Part shown: one piece after another, positions 1 to 10,332 of the stretch
Numbering within the stretch: position 1 is the stretch's first letter
Layout: each line of letters begins with the position of its first letter
Origin: Marichromatium bheemlicum
GTDB lineage: Bacteria > Pseudomonadota > Gammaproteobacteria > Chromatiales > Chromatiaceae
Direction of reading: 5' to 3'
DNA length: 64,000 bases
Assembly: GCF_012276755.1 (NCBI RefSeq)
Contig: NZ_JAAXKX010000002.1
Location: 248,001-312,000, forward strand
Notes under the pieces: model-generated
What the model saw: the letters and a program-made list of their open reading frames with translations, nothing else
Told to the model about the DNA's origin: nothing
The model's database searches: none
Translations under genes and position numbers: made by a program

Positions 1-115
1 CCTGACGATCGGTGATCGTGATGATGGTGTTGTTGAAGGAGGCATGGACGTGCGCAATGCCGTCTGCAACCTGCTTCTTGACCTTTTTCTTGGTGCTGCG
101 AATCGGTTTAGCCAT
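1..115 (-). CDS. rpsK: Ribosomal protein S11 (partial, N-terminal 38 residues)
   Basis: The first 38 codons of small-subunit protein S11 are visible; the rest lies beyond the left edge. The reading starts [15 protein letters not shown] and continues with the conserved [10 protein letters not shown] block, which is diagnostic for S11, a platform protein of the 30S subunit. It lies 36 bases downstream of rpsM, the usual order in the alpha operon (rpsM-rpsK-rpsD-rpoA-rplQ), so rpsD and rpoA are expected just outside the window. Confidence 0.95.
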   Translation of the reverse strand, partial: MAKPIRSTKKKVKKQVADGIAHVHASFNNTIITITDRQ

Positions 116-151
116 TCGACGTAATCCAGCTAATCTGCTGCGCCTGAGCGC

Positions 152-508
152 TTAGCGTTTGATCGGACGACGCGGCCCCTTACGGGTCCGTGCGTTGGTG
201 CGCGTGCGCTGACCACGCAGGGGCAGACCGCGACGATGACGGATGCCGCGGTTGCAGCCGAGGTCCATCAGGCGCTTGATGTTCATCGACACCTCGCGAC
301 GCAGATCGCCCTCGACGGAGAACTTGGCAACCTCGCTGCGCAGCTTCTCGACCTCTTCCTCGGTGAGGCTCTGGATCTTGGTGTCACGCGGAATGCCTGC
401 CGCGTCGCAGATCTCGCCCGCGCGGGTGCGGCCGATGCCGTAGATCGCGGTCAACGCGATCACGGCGTGCTTTTTGTCGGGAATGTTGACGCCGGCGATA
501 CGGGCCAT
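152..508 (-). CDS. rpsM: Ribosomal protein S13
   Basis: A 118-residue protein, the same length as E. coli S13. It begins [20 protein letters not shown] and ends in the basic tail [18 protein letters not shown] that reaches the decoding region and the P-site tRNA. The helix-two-turn-helix core motif GIGRTRA is present near residue 25. S13 sits in the 30S head and contacts the 50S subunit. It is the first gene of the alpha block and follows rpmJ, as in E. coli. Confidence 0.98.
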   Translation of the reverse strand: MARIAGVNIPDKKHAVIALTAIYGIGRTRAGEICDAAGIPRDTKIQSLTEEEVEKLRSEVAKFSVEGDLRREVSMNIKRLMDLGCNRGIRHRRGLPLRGQRTRTNARTRKGPRRPIKR

Positions 509-591
509 AGCTACGAACCCCTCAGTCCTAAATGCTCAGCGGGTAAACCGCGCAGTATAACAAAATACCTACTGTAGTCAACGGGATCCCG

Positions 592-705
592 TCAACCCTG
601 GCGCTGCTTGTGACGGGGGTCGGAACAGATGACCCGCACCGTTCCATTCCGCTTGATCACCTTGCAGTTTCTGCACAACTTCTTGACCGATGCTCGCACT
701 TTCAT
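592..705 (-). CDS. rpmJ: Ribosomal protein L36 (zinc-ribbon form)
   Basis: A 37-residue protein read directly from the bases: it starts [20 protein letters not shown] and ends DPRHKQRQG. Cys11, Cys14, Cys27 and His32 form the zinc ribbon, so this is the zinc-binding (C+) form rather than the zinc-free paralogue. L36 stabilises 23S rRNA folding late in 50S assembly. It lies 28 bases after secY and before rpsM, its standard place at the spc/alpha junction. Confidence 0.96.
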   Translation of the reverse strand: MKVRASVKKLCRNCKVIKRNGTVRVICSDPRHKQRQG

Positions 706-733
706 TCTTGTCTCCTAAGAGTCGGGGCCTTCT

Positions 734-2086
734 TCAGCGCAACATGCCGGCGCCGGGCGACTTCAGATTGGCCTTCTTCATCAGGCCCTCGTACTGATGC
801 GACATCAGGTGAGCCTGAATCTGCGCCATGAAGTCCATGACCACGACCACTACGATTAACAGTGAGGTGCCGCCGAAATAGAACGGCACGTTGTAACCCA
901 CGATCAGGAACTCAGGCAGCAAGCAGACAGCGGTGATGTAGATCGCGCCTGCTGCCGTCAACCGGGTCATGACGGTATCGATATAGCGCGCCGTCTGCTC
1001 CCCCGGACGGATCCCCGGAATGAAAGCCCCAGAGCGCTTGAGGTTGTCGGCCGTCTCCTTCGCATTGAACACCAGCGCGGTGTAGAAGAAGCAGAAGAAG
1101 ATGATCGCCGTCGCGTAGAAGAGCACGTAGACCGGCTCACCGGGCGAGAGCTTCGCGGTGATGTCAGCCAGCCAGCGCAGATCCTCGTTGCTACCGAACC
1201 ACTGCCCCAGCGTCCCCGGGAAGAGGATGATGCTGGAGGCGAAGATCGGCGGGATGACACCGGCCATGTTGAGCTTGAGCGGCAGGTGCGTACTCTGCGC
1301 CTGCATCATCCGCCGCCCCTGTTGGCGCCGCGCATAGTTGACAGTGATCCGTCGCTGACCCCGCTCGACGAACACCACGAACGCGGTGACCGCCAGCGCC
1401 AGGGCGAACAACGCGAGCACCGCCAGCGAGTTCATCTCACCGGTGCGAGCCAGCTCCAGGGTGCCGCCGAGCGCCGAGGGCAGACCGGCGACGATACCCG
1501 CGAAGATGATCAGCGAGATGCCGTTGCCGATGCCGCGCTCAGTGATCTGCTCGCCCAGCCACATCAGGAACATGGTCCCGGTCACCAGCGACACGGTCGC
1601 GGTGAACACGAACCCGGGCCCGGTGTGAGAGACCAGCGCCGAGCCACCCGCAGTCTGCCCCTGCAACGCCATCGAGATACCGATAGCCTGGAAGGTTGCG
1701 AGCACCACGGTGCCGTAGCGGGTGTACTGGGTGATCTTGCGCCGTCCCGACTCCCCTTCCTTCTTCAGCTGCTCGAGCTTCGGCAGGACTGCCGTCATCA
1801 GCTGCATGATGATGGAAGCGGAGATGTAGGGCATGATGCCCAGCGCGAACAGACTGGCGCGCTCCAGGGCCCCACCCGAGAACATGTTGAACATGTCCAG
1901 GATCGACCCCTGGTTCTGGTCGAACAGGATGGCCAAGGCCTCGGGGTTGACGCCCGGGACCGGAATAAAGGTACCGATACGATAGACGAGCAGTGCGCCG
2001 AGCACGAACAGCAAGCGCTGCCGCAATTCGGTCAACCGCCCCATGCCACCGAGCGCACTTCCCATGGATCCGACGTTCTTGGCCAT
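734..2086 (-). CDS. secY: Protein translocase channel subunit SecY
   Basis: The 450-residue pore subunit of the SecYEG translocon in the inner membrane. The sequence shows about ten hydrophobic helices, with the typical opening [20 protein letters not shown], the plug-side FIPVPG motif and the cytoplasmic loop [16 protein letters not shown] that contacts SecA and the ribosome. It is eight residues or so longer than E. coli SecY (443). It is the penultimate gene of the spc block, between rplO and rpmJ. The other core subunit, secE, lies in the same super-cluster near 28 kb. Confidence 0.98.
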   Translation of the reverse strand: MAKNVGSMGSALGGMGRLTELRQRLLFVLGALLVYRIGTFIPVPGVNPEALAILFDQNQGSILDMFNMFSGGALERASLFALGIMPYISASIIMQLMTAVLPKLEQLKKEGESGRRKITQYTRYGTVVLATFQAIGISMALQGQTAGGSALVSHTGPGFVFTATVSLVTGTMFLMWLGEQITERGIGNGISLIIFAGIVAGLPSALGGTLELARTGEMNSLAVLALFALALAVTAFVVFVERGQRRITVNYARRQQGRRMMQAQSTHLPLKLNMAGVIPPIFASSIILFPGTLGQWFGSNEDLRWLADITAKLSPGEPVYVLFYATAIIFFCFFYTALVFNAKETADNLKRSGAFIPGIRPGEQTARYIDTVMTRLTAAGAIYITAVCLLPEFLIVGYNVPFYFGGTSLLIVVVVVMDFMAQIQAHLMSHQYEGLMKKANLKSPGAGMLR

Positions 2087-2105
2087 CTGCTACGCGCCTT
2101 CCCGA

Positions 2106-2540
2106 TTAGTCCTCGACCTTGCCGCCCGCCGCTTCGATCGCTGCGCGCGCGCCCTTGGTCACGCCCAGACCGCGCACGGTCACCGGCCGCGAGATCTCGC
2201 CCGAGGCGATGACCTTGGCCGACTGGATGCGACGATTCAGCACATCGGCAGCGATCAGTGCGCCGAGATCGACGGTATCGCCCTCGACCAGGGCCAACTC
2301 GTTGAGTCGCACCTCGGCCTGGACCAGCGCCTTACGCGACCGGAAACCGACCTTCGGCAAGCGCCGCTGCAGCGGCATCTGACCGCCCTCGAAGCCGACC
2401 TTGTGGAAACCGCCCGAACGCGACTTCTGACCCTTGTGGCCACGGCCACAGGTCTTGCCGAGTCCGCTGCCGATTCCACGACCGACGCGCTTGGCGGCCT
2501 TGCGGCTGCCCTCGTTGGGCTTCAGCTCATTGAGTCGCAT
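2106..2540 (-). CDS. rplO: Ribosomal protein L15
   Basis: A 144-residue protein, equal to E. coli L15, starting [20 protein letters not shown]. The glycine- and lysine-rich N-terminal extension ([19 protein letters not shown]) runs into domain II/V rRNA, and the globular C-terminal half carries the [14 protein letters not shown] region. I chose the ATG at 2540: it lies one base beyond the stop of rpmD, whereas an upstream in-frame extension would overlap rpmD entirely. L15 acts in late 50S assembly. Confidence 0.97.
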   Translation of the reverse strand: MRLNELKPNEGSRKAAKRVGRGIGSGLGKTCGRGHKGQKSRSGGFHKVGFEGGQMPLQRRLPKVGFRSRKALVQAEVRLNELALVEGDTVDLGALIAADVLNRRIQSAKVIASGEISRPVTVRGLGVTKGARAAIEAAGGKVED

Positions 2541-2541
2541 C

Positions 2542-2733
2542 TCAAGACTCCTCCACGACCTTAACCATGTAGGACACGGTGTTGACCATGCCGCGGGTGC
2601 AAGGGGTGTCCTCGACCTCGACGACCTGGTGCATGCGCCGCAGACCGAGGCCGCGGACGCAGGCCTGGTGACGCTCGAGACGTCCATGGACACTGCGCAC
2701 CAGCTTGACCTTCATCATCTTCTTGTCAGCCAT
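2542..2733 (-). CDS. rpmD: Ribosomal protein L30
   Basis: A small 63-residue 50S protein (E. coli 59). The family signature is [25 protein letters not shown] followed in the second half by the [14 protein letters not shown] region. L30 is present in proteobacteria but missing from some phyla. It is packed between rpsE, three bases upstream, and rplO, one base downstream, which implies translational coupling within the spc mRNA. Confidence 0.96.
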   Translation of the reverse strand: MADKKMMKVKLVRSVHGRLERHQACVRGLGLRRMHQVVEVEDTPCTRGMVNTVSYMVKVVEES

Positions 2734-2736
2734 CGC

Positions 2737-3243
2737 TTACCCCAGAATCTCTTCGACGGTCTTGCCGCGCTTGGCAGCGACGAGCTCGGCGTCGTTCATC
2801 TTGCGCAGGCCTTCGATGGTCGCCTGGACGACGTTGATCGGGTTGTTGGTGCCGATGCACTTGGCCAGCACGTTCTGCACCCCGAGCACCTCGAAGACAG
2901 CACGCATCGCGCCGCCGGCGATGATACCAGTACCCTCGGAGGCCGGCTGCATGAACACGCGAGCCGCGCCGTGACGCCCCTGCAGCGGATACTGCAGCGT
3001 GGTGCCGTTGAGCTTGACCTCGATCATGTTCTTGCGGGCGTTTTCCATCGCCTTCTGGATCGCCACCGGCACCTCACGCGCCTTGCCGCGACCGAAGCCG
3101 ACCCGACCCTTGCCGTCACCGACCACGGTCAGCGCCGCAAAGCCGAACTGACGTCCGCCCTTGACCACCTTGGCAACCCGGTTGACGGTTACCAGCTTTT
3201 CCAGAAGCTCGTCGCCTTCTGTCTTTGGATTGAAGTTCGCCAT
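2737..3243 (-). CDS. rpsE: Ribosomal protein S5
   Basis: A 168-residue protein (E. coli 167). The N-terminal double-stranded-RNA-binding domain contains the loop [19 protein letters not shown], whose changes give spectinomycin resistance in other species. The C-terminal domain begins around [14 protein letters not shown]5 lines the mRNA entry tunnel with S3 and S4 and contributes to decoding fidelity. It lies ten bases after rplR. Confidence 0.98.
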   Translation of the reverse strand: MANFNPKTEGDELLEKLVTVNRVAKVVKGGRQFGFAALTVVGDGKGRVGFGRGKAREVPVAIQKAMENARKNMIEVKLNGTTLQYPLQGRHGAARVFMQPASEGTGIIAGGAMRAVFEVLGVQNVLAKCIGTNNPINVVQATIEGLRKMNDAELVAAKRGKTVEEILG

Positions 3244-3253
3244 GGTCGAGTCC

Positions 3254-3610
3254 TTAGAATTTCAGTCCGTGTTCACGGGCGGCATCGGCAAGCGCCTTGA
3301 CACGGCCGTGATAGCGGAAGCCGGAACGATCGAAGGCGACCGATTCCACACCAGCGGAGCGGGCACGCTCGGCGATCGCCTGGCCGATGATGGCCGCGGC
3401 GGAGATGTTGCCCTTGTGGCCCTCGATCGACTGACGCAGGTCCTTGTCGAGGGTCGAGGCACTGGCCACGACCTTGTCGCCCTCGGGGGCGATGACCTGG
3501 GCGTAGATGTGCCGAGGCGTACGGTGCACGCACAGACGGAAGACACTGAGCTCCCGGATCTTGGCGCGAGCCCGCGCCGCGCGGCGCAGACGAGCTTGTT
3601 TCTTATCCAT
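3254..3610 (-). CDS. rplR: Ribosomal protein L18
   Basis: A 118-residue 5S rRNA-binding protein (E. coli 117). It has the basic N-terminus [19 protein letters not shown] and the family motif [19 protein letters not shown], then ends [24 protein letters not shown]. With L5 and L25 it forms the central protuberance around 5S rRNA; rplE and rplY for those partners are both in this window. Confidence 0.98.
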   Translation of the reverse strand: MDKKQARLRRAARARAKIRELSVFRLCVHRTPRHIYAQVIAPEGDKVVASASTLDKDLRQSIEGHKGNISAAAIIGQAIAERARSAGVESVAFDRSGFRYHGRVKALADAAREHGLKF

Positions 3611-3622
3611 TGCCTAGACCCC

Positions 3623-4156
3623 TTATTTCTTCTTGGCTTCCTTACGCAGGACGTTCTCGTCCGCGTAACGCACGCCCTTGCCCTTGTAGGGTTCCGGCGG
3701 ACGGAACCCACGGATCTTCGCCGCGACCTGGCCGACCTGCTGCTTGTCGGCACCGCTGACGACGACCTCGGTCTGACTCGGGGTCTCGATGGTGATGCCC
3801 TCGGGCACCGGGAAATCGATCGGGTGCGAGAAGCCAAGGTTGAGGTTGAGCACCTTGCCCTTGGCCTGGGCGCGATAACCCACGCCAACCAGGGTCAGCT
3901 TACGGGTGAAGCCCGTGCCACAACCCACAACCATATTGTTGATCAGCGCCCGGGTGGTACCGGCCATGGCCCAGTCTTTCTCGTACCCTTCGGCACGCTC
4001 GACCAGCAGCTGACCGTCCTGCTCACAGACGCGGACCGCCGGATGCACGGTCCACTCCATCGAACCCTTGGGGCCGGAGACCTTGACGTCCTGACCCTGA
4101 AGCTCGACTTTGACCCCGTTGGGGATGGTGACCGGTGCCTTTGCAATGCGTGACAT
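3623..4156 (-). CDS. rplF: Ribosomal protein L6
   Basis: A 177-residue protein, the same length as E. coli L6, made of two similar alpha/beta domains. The first includes [17 protein letters not shown], and the C-terminal domain carries the signature [15 protein letters not shown]6 sits at the base of the L7/L12 stalk near the sarcin-ricin loop, where elongation factors dock. It lies between rpsH and rplR. Confidence 0.98.
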   Translation of the reverse strand: MSRIAKAPVTIPNGVKVELQGQDVKVSGPKGSMEWTVHPAVRVCEQDGQLLVERAEGYEKDWAMAGTTRALINNMVVGCGTGFTRKLTLVGVGYRAQAKGKVLNLNLGFSHPIDFPVPEGITIETPSQTEVVVSGADKQQVGQVAAKIRGFRPPEPYKGKGVRYADENVLRKEAKKK

Positions 4157-4171
4157 AGTACCGACCCTCCC

Positions 4172-4567
4172 TTAGGCGACGTAGGCGATGATCTCGCCGC
4201 CGTGACCCGCCTTACGGGCCTCGCGGTCGGTCATCAGACCCTTGGAGGTGGAGACGATCGCAACGCCGAGACCGGCCCAGACCTGGGGCAGCTCGTCCTT
4301 GCTGCGATAGATACGCAGACCGGGGCGCGAGACGCGCTTGAGGTACTCGATCACGGGCTTGCCGCGATAGTACTTGAGTCTGAGGACCAGCTGGGGCTTG
4401 CCCTCGTTCTCCTCGACCTGCGCGTCGGCGATATAGCCCTCTTCCTGCAGCAGGTTCGCAATCGCAACCTTTTGCTTGGAGGACGGCATCACGATGGTGA
4501 ACTTGCCGCGCTGCTGGCCGTTACGGATACGCGTCAGCATATCCGCAATCGGATCCGACATACTCAT
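4172..4567 (-). CDS. rpsH: Ribosomal protein S8
   Basis: A 131-residue protein (E. coli 130) with the N-terminal [18 protein letters not shown] and the C-terminal RNA-binding signature [21 protein letters not shown]8 is a primary binder of 16S helix 21 and, in E. coli, the translational repressor of the spc operon. The 99-base gap before this gene is the largest in the spc block after rpsQ-rplN and carries a perfect hairpin (4638-4657). Whether S8 binds there is unknown; the E. coli site lies elsewhere, at the start of rplE. Confidence 0.98.
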   Translation of the reverse strand: MSMSDPIADMLTRIRNGQQRGKFTIVMPSSKQKVAIANLLQEEGYIADAQVEENEGKPQLVLRLKYYRGKPVIEYLKRVSRPGLRIYRSKDELPQVWAGLGVAIVSTSKGLMTDREARKAGHGGEIIAYVA

Positions 4568-4637
4568 TGGCTTCTCCTCGGGTCAGACCACCGCTGGGGG
4601 TGCGATACCCATTGGGGGGGTTTGGGTTTTCAGTGTG

Positions 4638-4657
4638 CTCGGGCCAGAAGGCCCGAG
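4638..4657 (-). other. Perfect 8-bp hairpin between rpsN and rpsH
   Basis: CTCGGGCC and GGCCCGAG flank a four-base loop, about ten bases beyond the rpsN stop. No U-run follows on the transcribed strand, so it is not a standard intrinsic terminator. It may be a processing or translation-control element within the spc mRNA, but the function is inference. Confidence 0.5.
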
Positions 4658-4666
4658 GCGGGAATT

Positions 4667-4972
4667 CTACCAGCTTGCCTTGACAACGCCAGGGACATCG
4701 CCACGCATCACGGCCTCACGCAGCTTATTGCGCGCCAGACCGAACTTGCGGTAGACGGCATGCGGACGACCACTGATGCGGCAGCGACGCTGCTGACGCG
4801 AGGGACTGGCATCGCGCGGGAGCTTCTGCAGCTTCAGCACGGCCTCGTCGACCTGCTCAGGGGTGGCGTTACGGTCGTTGATCACAGCCTTGAGCTCGGC
4901 ACGCTTGGCGCTGAACTTGGCGGCGATCTGGGTGCGCTTGCGATCGCGCGCGATCATGCTCTTTTTCGCCAT
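4667..4972 (-). CDS. rpsN: Ribosomal protein S14 (zinc-free, long form)
   Basis: A 101-residue protein matching E. coli S14 in length. It begins [20 protein letters not shown] and ends with [28 protein letters not shown]. It lacks the CxxC...CxxC zinc ribbon of the short form. I chose the ATG at 4972; an upstream extension would run into rplE. S14 is a late-binding 30S head protein. Confidence 0.97.
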   Translation of the reverse strand: MAKKSMIARDRKRTQIAAKFSAKRAELKAVINDRNATPEQVDEAVLKLQKLPRDASPSRQQRRCRISGRPHAVYRKFGLARNKLREAVMRGDVPGVVKASW

Positions 4973-4982
4973 GGTCTCTACC

Positions 4983-5525
4983 TCAGGTACGGAAGGGGAA
5001 GTTGAACGCCTCGAGCAGAGCCCGTCCTTCTTCGTCCGTCCGAGCCGACGTGGTGATGGTGATGTCGAGCCCGCGCAGCGCGTCGATCTTGTCGTAATCG
5101 ATCTCGGGGAACATGATCTGCTCACGCACACCCATCGAGTAGTTGCCGCGCCCGTCGAAGGCCTTGGGGCTGAGACCGCGGAAGTCGCGGATACGCGGGA
5201 TGGCAACATTGATCAGGCGATCGAGGAACTCGTACATGCGCTCGCGACGCAGGGTCACCTTGCAGCCGATCGGCCAGCCTTCACGGATCTTGAAGCCTGC
5301 GACCGACTTGCGGGCGTAGGTGACGATCGGCTGCTGACCAGCGATGGCACGCATATCGGCAACGGCGTTGTCCATGACCTTCTTGTCGGCCACGGCCTCG
5401 CCCACACCCATGTTCAGCGTGATCTTCTCGATGCGCGGCACCTGCATCACGCTCTTGAAGCTGAAACGCTCCTTGAGCTGACCGACGATGCGCTGTTCGT
5501 ATTCTGTCTGTAGTCTGGTGGACAT
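4983..5525 (-). CDS. rplE: Ribosomal protein L5
   Basis: A 180-residue protein (E. coli 179) that binds 5S rRNA and the P-site tRNA at the central protuberance. Recognisable blocks are [37 protein letters not shown] and the C-terminal [26 protein letters not shown]-like tail. It lies between rplX and rpsN. In E. coli the start of this gene contains the S8 repressor-binding site; I did not verify an equivalent fold here. Confidence 0.98.
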   Translation of the reverse strand: MSTRLQTEYEQRIVGQLKERFSFKSVMQVPRIEKITLNMGVGEAVADKKVMDNAVADMRAIAGQQPIVTYARKSVAGFKIREGWPIGCKVTLRRERMYEFLDRLINVAIPRIRDFRGLSPKAFDGRGNYSMGVREQIMFPEIDYDKIDALRGLDITITTSARTDEEGRALLEAFNFPFRT

Positions 5526-5539
5526 CTCGCTTCCTTCGG

Positions 5540-5857
5540 TCAGACGTCGACGACTTCGCCGTTCGACTTGAACACGCGAACCTTGCGACCGTCTTCCAGG
5601 ATCTTGAAACCGACGCGGTCCGGCCCGCCTGTCTGCGGGTTGTAGAGCGCCACGTTCGAGACGTGCATCGGCATCGGCTTGTCGACGATACCGCCAGGCT
5701 CGCCGGCCTGGGGGTTCGGCTTCTGATGCTTGCGCGCGATGTTCACGTTCTCAACGATGACGTGCTCGGCGTCAACGACGCGCAGCACAGTACCACGTTT
5801 ACCCTTGTCTTTGCCGGTAATGACGGTAACGTCATCACCCTTCTTGATCTTTTGCAT
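5540..5857 (-). CDS. rplX: Ribosomal protein L24
   Basis: A 105-residue protein (E. coli 104). The KOW motif is visible in [22 protein letters not shown] at residues 6-27. L24 is one of the two assembly initiators of the 50S subunit and lies near the exit of the peptide tunnel. Twelve bases separate it from rplN upstream. Confidence 0.98.
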   Translation of the reverse strand: MQKIKKGDDVTVITGKDKGKRGTVLRVVDAEHVIVENVNIARKHQKPNPQAGEPGGIVDKPMPMHVSNVALYNPQTGGPDRVGFKILEDGRKVRVFKSNGEVVDV

Positions 5858-5869
5858 GCCGTCGTCTCC

Positions 5870-6238
5870 TTACAGCACTTCGGGCGCCAGCGAGATGATC
5901 TTCATGAAGCGCTCGCCACGCAGTTCGCGCGTGACGGGGCCGAAGATGCGGGTGCCGATGGGCTGGAGCTGGTTGTTCAGTAGCACGGCGGCATTGCCGT
6001 CGAAGCGGATCAGGGAACCGTCGGGACGACGCACGCCCTTACGGGTGCGGACAACGACGGCGTTGAACACGTCGCCCTTCTTGACCTTGCCGCGTGGGAT
6101 CGCGTCCTTGACCGTGACCTTGATGACATCGCCGATGCCCGCGTAGCGCCGATGCGATCCGCCAAGCACTTTGATGCATTGCACGCTCCGGGCGCCGCTG
6201 TTGTCAGCGACGCTGAGATTGGTCTGCATCTGAATCAT
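5870..6238 (-). CDS. rplN: Ribosomal protein L14
   Basis: A 122-residue beta-barrel protein (E. coli 123) beginning [20 protein letters not shown], followed by the diagnostic [13 protein letters not shown] stretch. L14 forms an inter-subunit bridge and is the target of the silencing factor RsfS. It is the first gene of the spc block. The 116-base gap upstream (6239-6354) is where E. coli has the spc promoter; here I see no convincing -35/-10 pair in that gap. Confidence 0.98.
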   Translation of the reverse strand: MIQMQTNLSVADNSGARSVQCIKVLGGSHRRYAGIGDVIKVTVKDAIPRGKVKKGDVFNAVVVRTRKGVRRPDGSLIRFDGNAAVLLNNQLQPIGTRIFGPVTRELRGERFMKIISLAPEVL

Positions 6239-6354
6239 GTTTGTTTACCTACGCCTATTGCTGATTCCGGGGCTAAACCGGCTGCTGAGCGAATCGCGAG
6301 ACGGACGAGCGACGAAACGAGCGAACGTCCGGGACATTGTCGAAGCGCGTCGCC

Positions 6355-6615
6355 TCAGCGCGCCTTTTCGATGACCTCGAGCAGACGCCACGTCTTGGTC
6401 TTGGAGAGCGGCCGGCACTGCTCGACACGGACGAGATCACCCTGGTTACAGATGTTCTCTTCATCGTGGGCATGAATCTTGGTCGAACGACGCATGAACT
6501 TGCCATAGAGCGGATGCTTAACGCGACGCTCGATGAGCACGGTCACGGTCTTGTCCATCGCGCTGCTGATGACGCGTCCTTCCTGGATGCGGTTGCTGTT
6601 GTTCTCGTCGCTCAT
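6355..6615 (-). CDS. rpsQ: Ribosomal protein S17
   Basis: An 86-residue OB-fold protein (E. coli 84). The conserved blocks are [28 protein letters not shown] and the [13 protein letters not shown] loop. S17 binds early to the 5' domain of 16S rRNA. Its ATG overlaps the stop of rpmC by four bases (ATGA), so the two are translationally coupled. It is the last gene of the S10 block. Confidence 0.98.
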   Translation of the reverse strand: MSDENNSNRIQEGRVISSAMDKTVTVLIERRVKHPLYGKFMRRSTKIHAHDEENICNQGDLVRVEQCRPLSKTKTWRLLEVIEKAR

Positions 6616-6812
6616 GCTTGCTTGCCCGCCATTTCCGCCATGACCGTCTTGATCCGGGCGATATCCCGGCGCACGGCCTTCATCTGCGAGGGTTTGGACA
6701 GCTGACCGGTGCCCTGCTGCATCCGCAGGTTGAACTGCTCGCGCAACAGGTCCATCAGCCGCGTCTGCAGCTCGTCGAGGCTGCTCTGTCGGAGTTCGTT
6801 AGCCTTCATCAC
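6612..6812 (-). CDS. rpmC: Ribosomal protein L29
   Basis: A helical-hairpin protein of 65 or 66 residues (E. coli 63), with [30 protein letters not shown]. Two ATG codons are adjacent at the start, so initiation may use either. The first overlaps the rplP stop by four bases. L29 lies beside the tunnel exit with L23 and forms part of the docking site for SRP and trigger factor. Confidence 0.96.
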   Translation of the reverse strand: MMKANELRQSSLDELQTRLMDLLREQFNLRMQQGTGQLSKPSQMKAVRRDIARIKTVMAEMAGKQA

Positions 6813-7222
6813 AGGATCGTCCGCTTCTCAAAGGTGGTCTGCACGGGCAGCTTGGCGGCGGCGAGCTTGAAGGCCTCTCGTGCCAGCTCCTCGCTGACGC
6901 CCTCGATCTCGTAGAGCATCCGACCGGGCTGGATCGGAGCGACCCAGTACTCGACGTTACCCTTACCTTTACCCATTCGAACCTCGAGAGGCTTCTTGGA
7001 GATCGGCTTGTCAGGGAAGACGCGAATCCACAGCTTACCGCCACGCTTGACGCGACGGGTGATGGTACGACGCGCTGCCTCGATCTGGCGTGCGGTCAAC
7101 CGACCACGGCCGACGGCCTTGAGGCCGAACTCGCCGAAGCTGACCTCGTTGCCGCTCTGGGCAAGACCGCGGTTGCGGCCCTTGTGTTGCTTTCGGAACT
7201 TGGTGCGTTTCGGTTGCAGCAT
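6809..7222 (-). CDS. rplP: Ribosomal protein L16
   Basis: A 137-residue protein (E. coli 136) beginning [19 protein letters not shown]. The conserved [23 protein letters not shown] region reaches towards the A-site tRNA elbow, and Arg81 of E. coli L16 (the hydroxylation target of YcfD/RoxA) falls in this region. L16 organises the A-site and the peptidyl-transferase-centre surroundings. It overlaps rpmC by four bases. Confidence 0.98.
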   Translation of the reverse strand: MLQPKRTKFRKQHKGRNRGLAQSGNEVSFGEFGLKAVGRGRLTARQIEAARRTITRRVKRGGKLWIRVFPDKPISKKPLEVRMGKGKGNVEYWVAPIQPGRMLYEIEGVSEELAREAFKLAAAKLPVQTTFEKRTIL

Positions 7223-7225
7223 GAC

Positions 7226-7903
7226 TTAACCCTTTCTTCCGGCCGCCTTGGATGCCGGTTCCTCGGGGACCTGGTCGCCGAACACCTCGCCCTTGAAGAT
7301 CCAGACCTTAACGCCGATCACACCATAGGTGGTCTGCGCCTCGGCAAAGCCGTAATCGATATCGGCACGCAGGGTGTGCAGCGGCACGCGACCCTCACGG
7401 GCCCACTCGCTGCGGGCGATCTCGGCACCGTTCAGACGACCGGCGACGTTGATCTTGATGCCCTCGGCACCCAGACGCATGGTGTTCTGCAGCGCGCGCT
7501 TCATCGCACGACGGAACATGATGCGGCGCTCGAGCTGCTGGGCAATACCCTCAGCGACGAGCTGAGCGTCGAGTTCAGGCTTGCGGATCTCCTCGATGCT
7601 GATGTGCACCGGGATCCCCATCATCTTCGAGACCTGCACACGCAGCTTGTCGATGTCCTCACCCTTCTTGCCGATCACCACGCCAGGACGCGCGGTGTGG
7701 ATGGTGATGTGGGCGTTCTTCGCCGGACGATCGATCTGGATGCGACTCACCGAGGCCTTTGCAAGCTTCTTGCGCAAAAAGCCGCGCACCTGCAGGTCGG
7801 TGTTGAGCAGATCGGCATAGTCTTTCGAACTTGCATACCACTTGGACGTCCAGTCCTTGACGATGCCAAGTCGGATGCCGTTCGGATTAACTTTCTGTCC
7901 CAT
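7226..7903 (-). CDS. rpsC: Ribosomal protein S3
   Basis: A 225-residue protein (E. coli 233) starting [20 protein letters not shown]. The type-2 KH domain is seen in [22 protein letters not shown], with the GxxG loop present as GKKG, and the C-terminal S3 domain contains [21 protein letters not shown]3 lines the mRNA entry tunnel and has helicase activity together with S4 and S5. It lies nineteen bases after rplV. Confidence 0.98.
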   Translation of the reverse strand: MGQKVNPNGIRLGIVKDWTSKWYASSKDYADLLNTDLQVRGFLRKKLAKASVSRIQIDRPAKNAHITIHTARPGVVIGKKGEDIDKLRVQVSKMMGIPVHISIEEIRKPELDAQLVAEGIAQQLERRIMFRRAMKRALQNTMRLGAEGIKINVAGRLNGAEIARSEWAREGRVPLHTLRADIDYGFAEAQTTYGVIGVKVWIFKGEVFGDQVPEEPASKAAGRKG

Positions 7904-7922
7904 ACTGGTCCCCTGAAATTCC

Positions 7923-8255
7923 TTACGCTTCCGACACCGTCAAACTGATGTGACTGGTACGCTTCATGATGCGGTTGGCACGGCCCTTGGCACGTGCACG
8001 AATCCGCTTCATGGTCGGACCCTCGTTGACCTGGATCGCAGCGACCTTCAGCTCGTCGATGTCAGCGCCTTCGTTGTGCTCGGCGTTGGCGATCGCGGAC
8101 TCCAGGACCTTCTTGAGGATCTCGGCGCCCTTCTTGTTGCTGAAGGTCAGGGTATTCAGGGCCTCCTCGACATGCTGGCCGCGAATCAGATCGGCGACCA
8201 GACGGGCCTTTTGGGCAGAGACCCGTGCGTATTTCAATGTTGCTTCGGCTCGCAT
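7923..8255 (-). CDS. rplV: Ribosomal protein L22
   Basis: A 110-residue protein, equal to E. coli L22. It has the family blocks [17 protein letters not shown] and the C-terminal [21 protein letters not shown], the latter being the beta-hairpin that lines the exit tunnel and whose deletion gives macrolide resistance elsewhere. No such deletion is visible here. It sits between rpsS and rpsC. Confidence 0.98.
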   Translation of the reverse strand: MRAEATLKYARVSAQKARLVADLIRGQHVEEALNTLTFSNKKGAEILKKVLESAIANAEHNEGADIDELKVAAIQVNEGPTMKRIRARAKGRANRIMKRTSHISLTVSEA

Positions 8256-8268
8256 TGCGGGTCTCCGA

Positions 8269-8547
8269 CTAGCGCTTCTTCGCCTTGCGATCGGCAGCGT
8301 GCCCGCGGAAGGTGCGCGTCAGCGCGAACTCGCCGAGCTTGTGGCCGATCATGTTTTCGTTGACGAGCACCGGCACGTGCTGACGCCCGTTATGGACTGC
8401 GATGGTCAGCCCAACCATTTCCGGCAACACCATGGAGCGACGCGACCAGGTCTTGATAGGCCGTTTACTGTTCTGGGCGACCGCCTCTTCCACCTTCTTG
8501 ATCAGGTGGTGGTCCACAAAGGGTCCTTTTCGAATCGAACGTGGCAC
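8269..8547 (-). CDS. rpsS: Ribosomal protein S19
   Basis: A 92-residue 30S head protein, the same length as in E. coli. It begins [20 protein letters not shown] and contains [22 protein letters not shown] followed by the basic tail. S19 pairs with S13 and contacts the 50S central protuberance. It lies between rplB and rplV. Confidence 0.98.
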   Translation of the reverse strand: MPRSIRKGPFVDHHLIKKVEEAVAQNSKRPIKTWSRRSMVLPEMVGLTIAVHNGRQHVPVLVNENMIGHKLGEFALTRTFRGHAADRKAKKR

Positions 8548-8566
8548 TTGCTCAACCTCGCCTTAT

Positions 8567-9394
8567 TTACTTGCGGCCGCGACGACGCACAATCATGCCA
8601 TCGGTCCGCTTGTTCTTACGCGTCTTATGGCCCTTGGTCGGCACACCCCAGGGGGTGACCGGATGACGACCACCAGAGGTCCGGCCCTCACCACCGCCGT
8701 GCGGGTGATCGACCGGGTTCATGACGACACCACGCACCGTGGGACGCACGCCACGCCAGCGGGTCGCGCCGGCCTTACCGAGCTTCCGCAGGCTGTTCTC
8801 GGAGTTACCGACCTCGCCGATCACGGCGCGGCAGTCGGCGTGCACCTTGCGCATCTCACCGGAGCGCAGGCGCAGGGTGGCCATCGCGCCATCACGCGCG
8901 ACGAGTTGGGCCGATGCACCGGCCGAACGGGCGAGCTGGGCGCCCTTGCCCGGACGCATCTCGATGCAGTGCACCAGGGTGCCGACCGGGATGTTGCGCA
9001 GCGGCATGCAGTTGCCGACGCTGATCGGAGCGTCTTCACCAGCCTGCACGCGATCGCCTGCAGTCAAGCCCTTGGGGGCGATGATGTAGGCGCGCTCGCC
9101 ATCGGCATACTTCAGCAGTGCCAGGTGAGCCGTGCGGTTCGGGTCGTACTCGAGCCGCTCGACCACTGCCGGCACACCAGCCTTGTTACGCTTGAAATCA
9201 ACAACACGGTAACGCTGCTTGTGACCACCACCTTGGTGGCGCACAGTAATGCGTCCGAAGTTGTTACGTCCGCCGTTCTTTGTCTTTTTCTCGATCAGGG
9301 GCGCGTAGGGGGCGCCCTTGTGCAGTTCGGGGGACTGCACCTTCACGACAAAGCGGCGCCCGGCGGACGTCGGTTTGGTCTTTACGATTGCCAT
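8567..9394 (-). CDS. rplB: Ribosomal protein L2
   Basis: A 275-residue protein (E. coli 273), among the most conserved in the ribosome. The SH3-like and OB-like domains are followed by the signature [25 protein letters not shown], with the histidine (E. coli His229 equivalent) implicated in peptidyl transfer. L2 supports subunit association. It lies between rplW and rpsS. Confidence 0.99.
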   Translation of the reverse strand: MAIVKTKPTSAGRRFVVKVQSPELHKGAPYAPLIEKKTKNGGRNNFGRITVRHQGGGHKQRYRVVDFKRNKAGVPAVVERLEYDPNRTAHLALLKYADGERAYIIAPKGLTAGDRVQAGEDAPISVGNCMPLRNIPVGTLVHCIEMRPGKGAQLARSAGASAQLVARDGAMATLRLRSGEMRKVHADCRAVIGEVGNSENSLRKLGKAGATRWRGVRPTVRGVVMNPVDHPHGGGEGRTSGGRHPVTPWGVPTKGHKTRKNKRTDGMIVRRRGRK

Positions 9395-9426
9395 CTTGGT
9401 CTATCCGTTGCTGTCCGCCGCTGCGC

Positions 9427-9720
9427 TCACGCGCCGCCGCCGAAATCGATATCCTGACCAGCCTCCAGGCGCACATAGGCCTTGCGCCAGTCCTGACGCT
9501 TGCCCAGGCGCTGACCGAAGCGCTTGGCCTTACCCTTGACGTTGAGGATCTGCACGCTGTCGACCTTGACCTCGAACAGCAGCTCGACGGCCTGGCTCAC
9601 CTCACGCTTGGTCGCGTCGGTTGCGACCCGGAACACGACCTGGCCAGACTCGGCGGCACGGGTCGACTTCTCGGAGACGATCGGCGCGAGCAGCACCTTC
9701 ATCAGACGCTCATTGTTCAT
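9427..9720 (-). CDS. rplW: Ribosomal protein L23
   Basis: A 97-residue protein (E. coli 100) with the block [21 protein letters not shown] and the rRNA-binding loop [18 protein letters not shown]23 sits at the tunnel exit and is the main docking site for trigger factor and SRP. It overlaps the rplD stop by four bases. Confidence 0.98.
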   Translation of the reverse strand: MNNERLMKVLLAPIVSEKSTRAAESGQVVFRVATDATKREVSQAVELLFEVKVDSVQILNVKGKAKRFGQRLGKRQDWRKAYVRLEAGQDIDFGGGA

Positions 9721-10328
9721 GCCAGGCGCTCCTCGAGTTTCTTGATTGCCGCCTCGGTCGCGAGCACGTTCTCGAAGGCGATCATGCTCACCGGATCGAC
9801 CTCTTGAGCCGACATCACGTCGACGCCCTTGAGGTTGCGCGCGGCCAGGAACAGGTTCGGATCGATGCCGTCGGTGAGGATCAGCACGTCGTTGAGTTCT
9901 TGGCCAGCGAGCAGCGCGAGCAGCTCCTTGGTCTTGGGGGCGGCGAGCGCAAGCTCGGAGACCACCACCAGACGCTCGCTGCGCACCAGCTCGGAGAGGA
10001 TCGAGCGCACGGCACCGCGATACATCTTGCGGTTGACCTTCTGGCTGTAATCACGCGGCTGCGCAGCAAAGGTCACGCCGCCGGAGCGCCACAGCGGGCT
10101 ACGGCTGGTACCAGCGCGAGCACGACCAGTGCCTTTCTGGCGCCACGGCTTGGCCCCACCGCCGGAGACGGCGGAGCGATTCTTCTGGGCCTTGGTGCCG
10201 GCGCGGGCGCCGGCCATGTAGGCGGTGACCACCTGGTGAATCAGACCGGGCTTGAAGTCGGCCCCGAAAACGGTGTCCGAGACCTGCACGCTGGCACCGC
10301 CGTTGTCGTTTCGAATGGCGAGTTCCAT
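9717..10328 (-). CDS. rplD: Ribosomal protein L4
   Basis: A 203-residue protein (E. coli 201). The extended loop that reaches the tunnel constriction is recognisable as [30 protein letters not shown]4 is also the autorepressor of the S10 operon in E. coli, acting on a leader before rpsJ. Here only four bases separate tuf from rpsJ, so no long S10 leader exists and that mode of control cannot operate at that place. Confidence 0.98.
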   Translation of the reverse strand: MELAIRNDNGGASVQVSDTVFGADFKPGLIHQVVTAYMAGARAGTKAQKNRSAVSGGGAKPWRQKGTGRARAGTSRSPLWRSGGVTFAAQPRDYSQKVNRKMYRGAVRSILSELVRSERLVVVSELALAAPKTKELLALLAGQELNDVLILTDGIDPNLFLAARNLKGVDVMSAQEVDPVSMIAFENVLATEAAIKKLEERLA

Positions 10329-10332
10329 GGAC

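Noticed and set aside
6239-6354. An spc promoter between rpsQ and rplN
   Set aside because: The gap has the right position, but no -35/-10 pair with acceptable spacing is visible; only short direct repeats (ACGAGCGA twice) were found.
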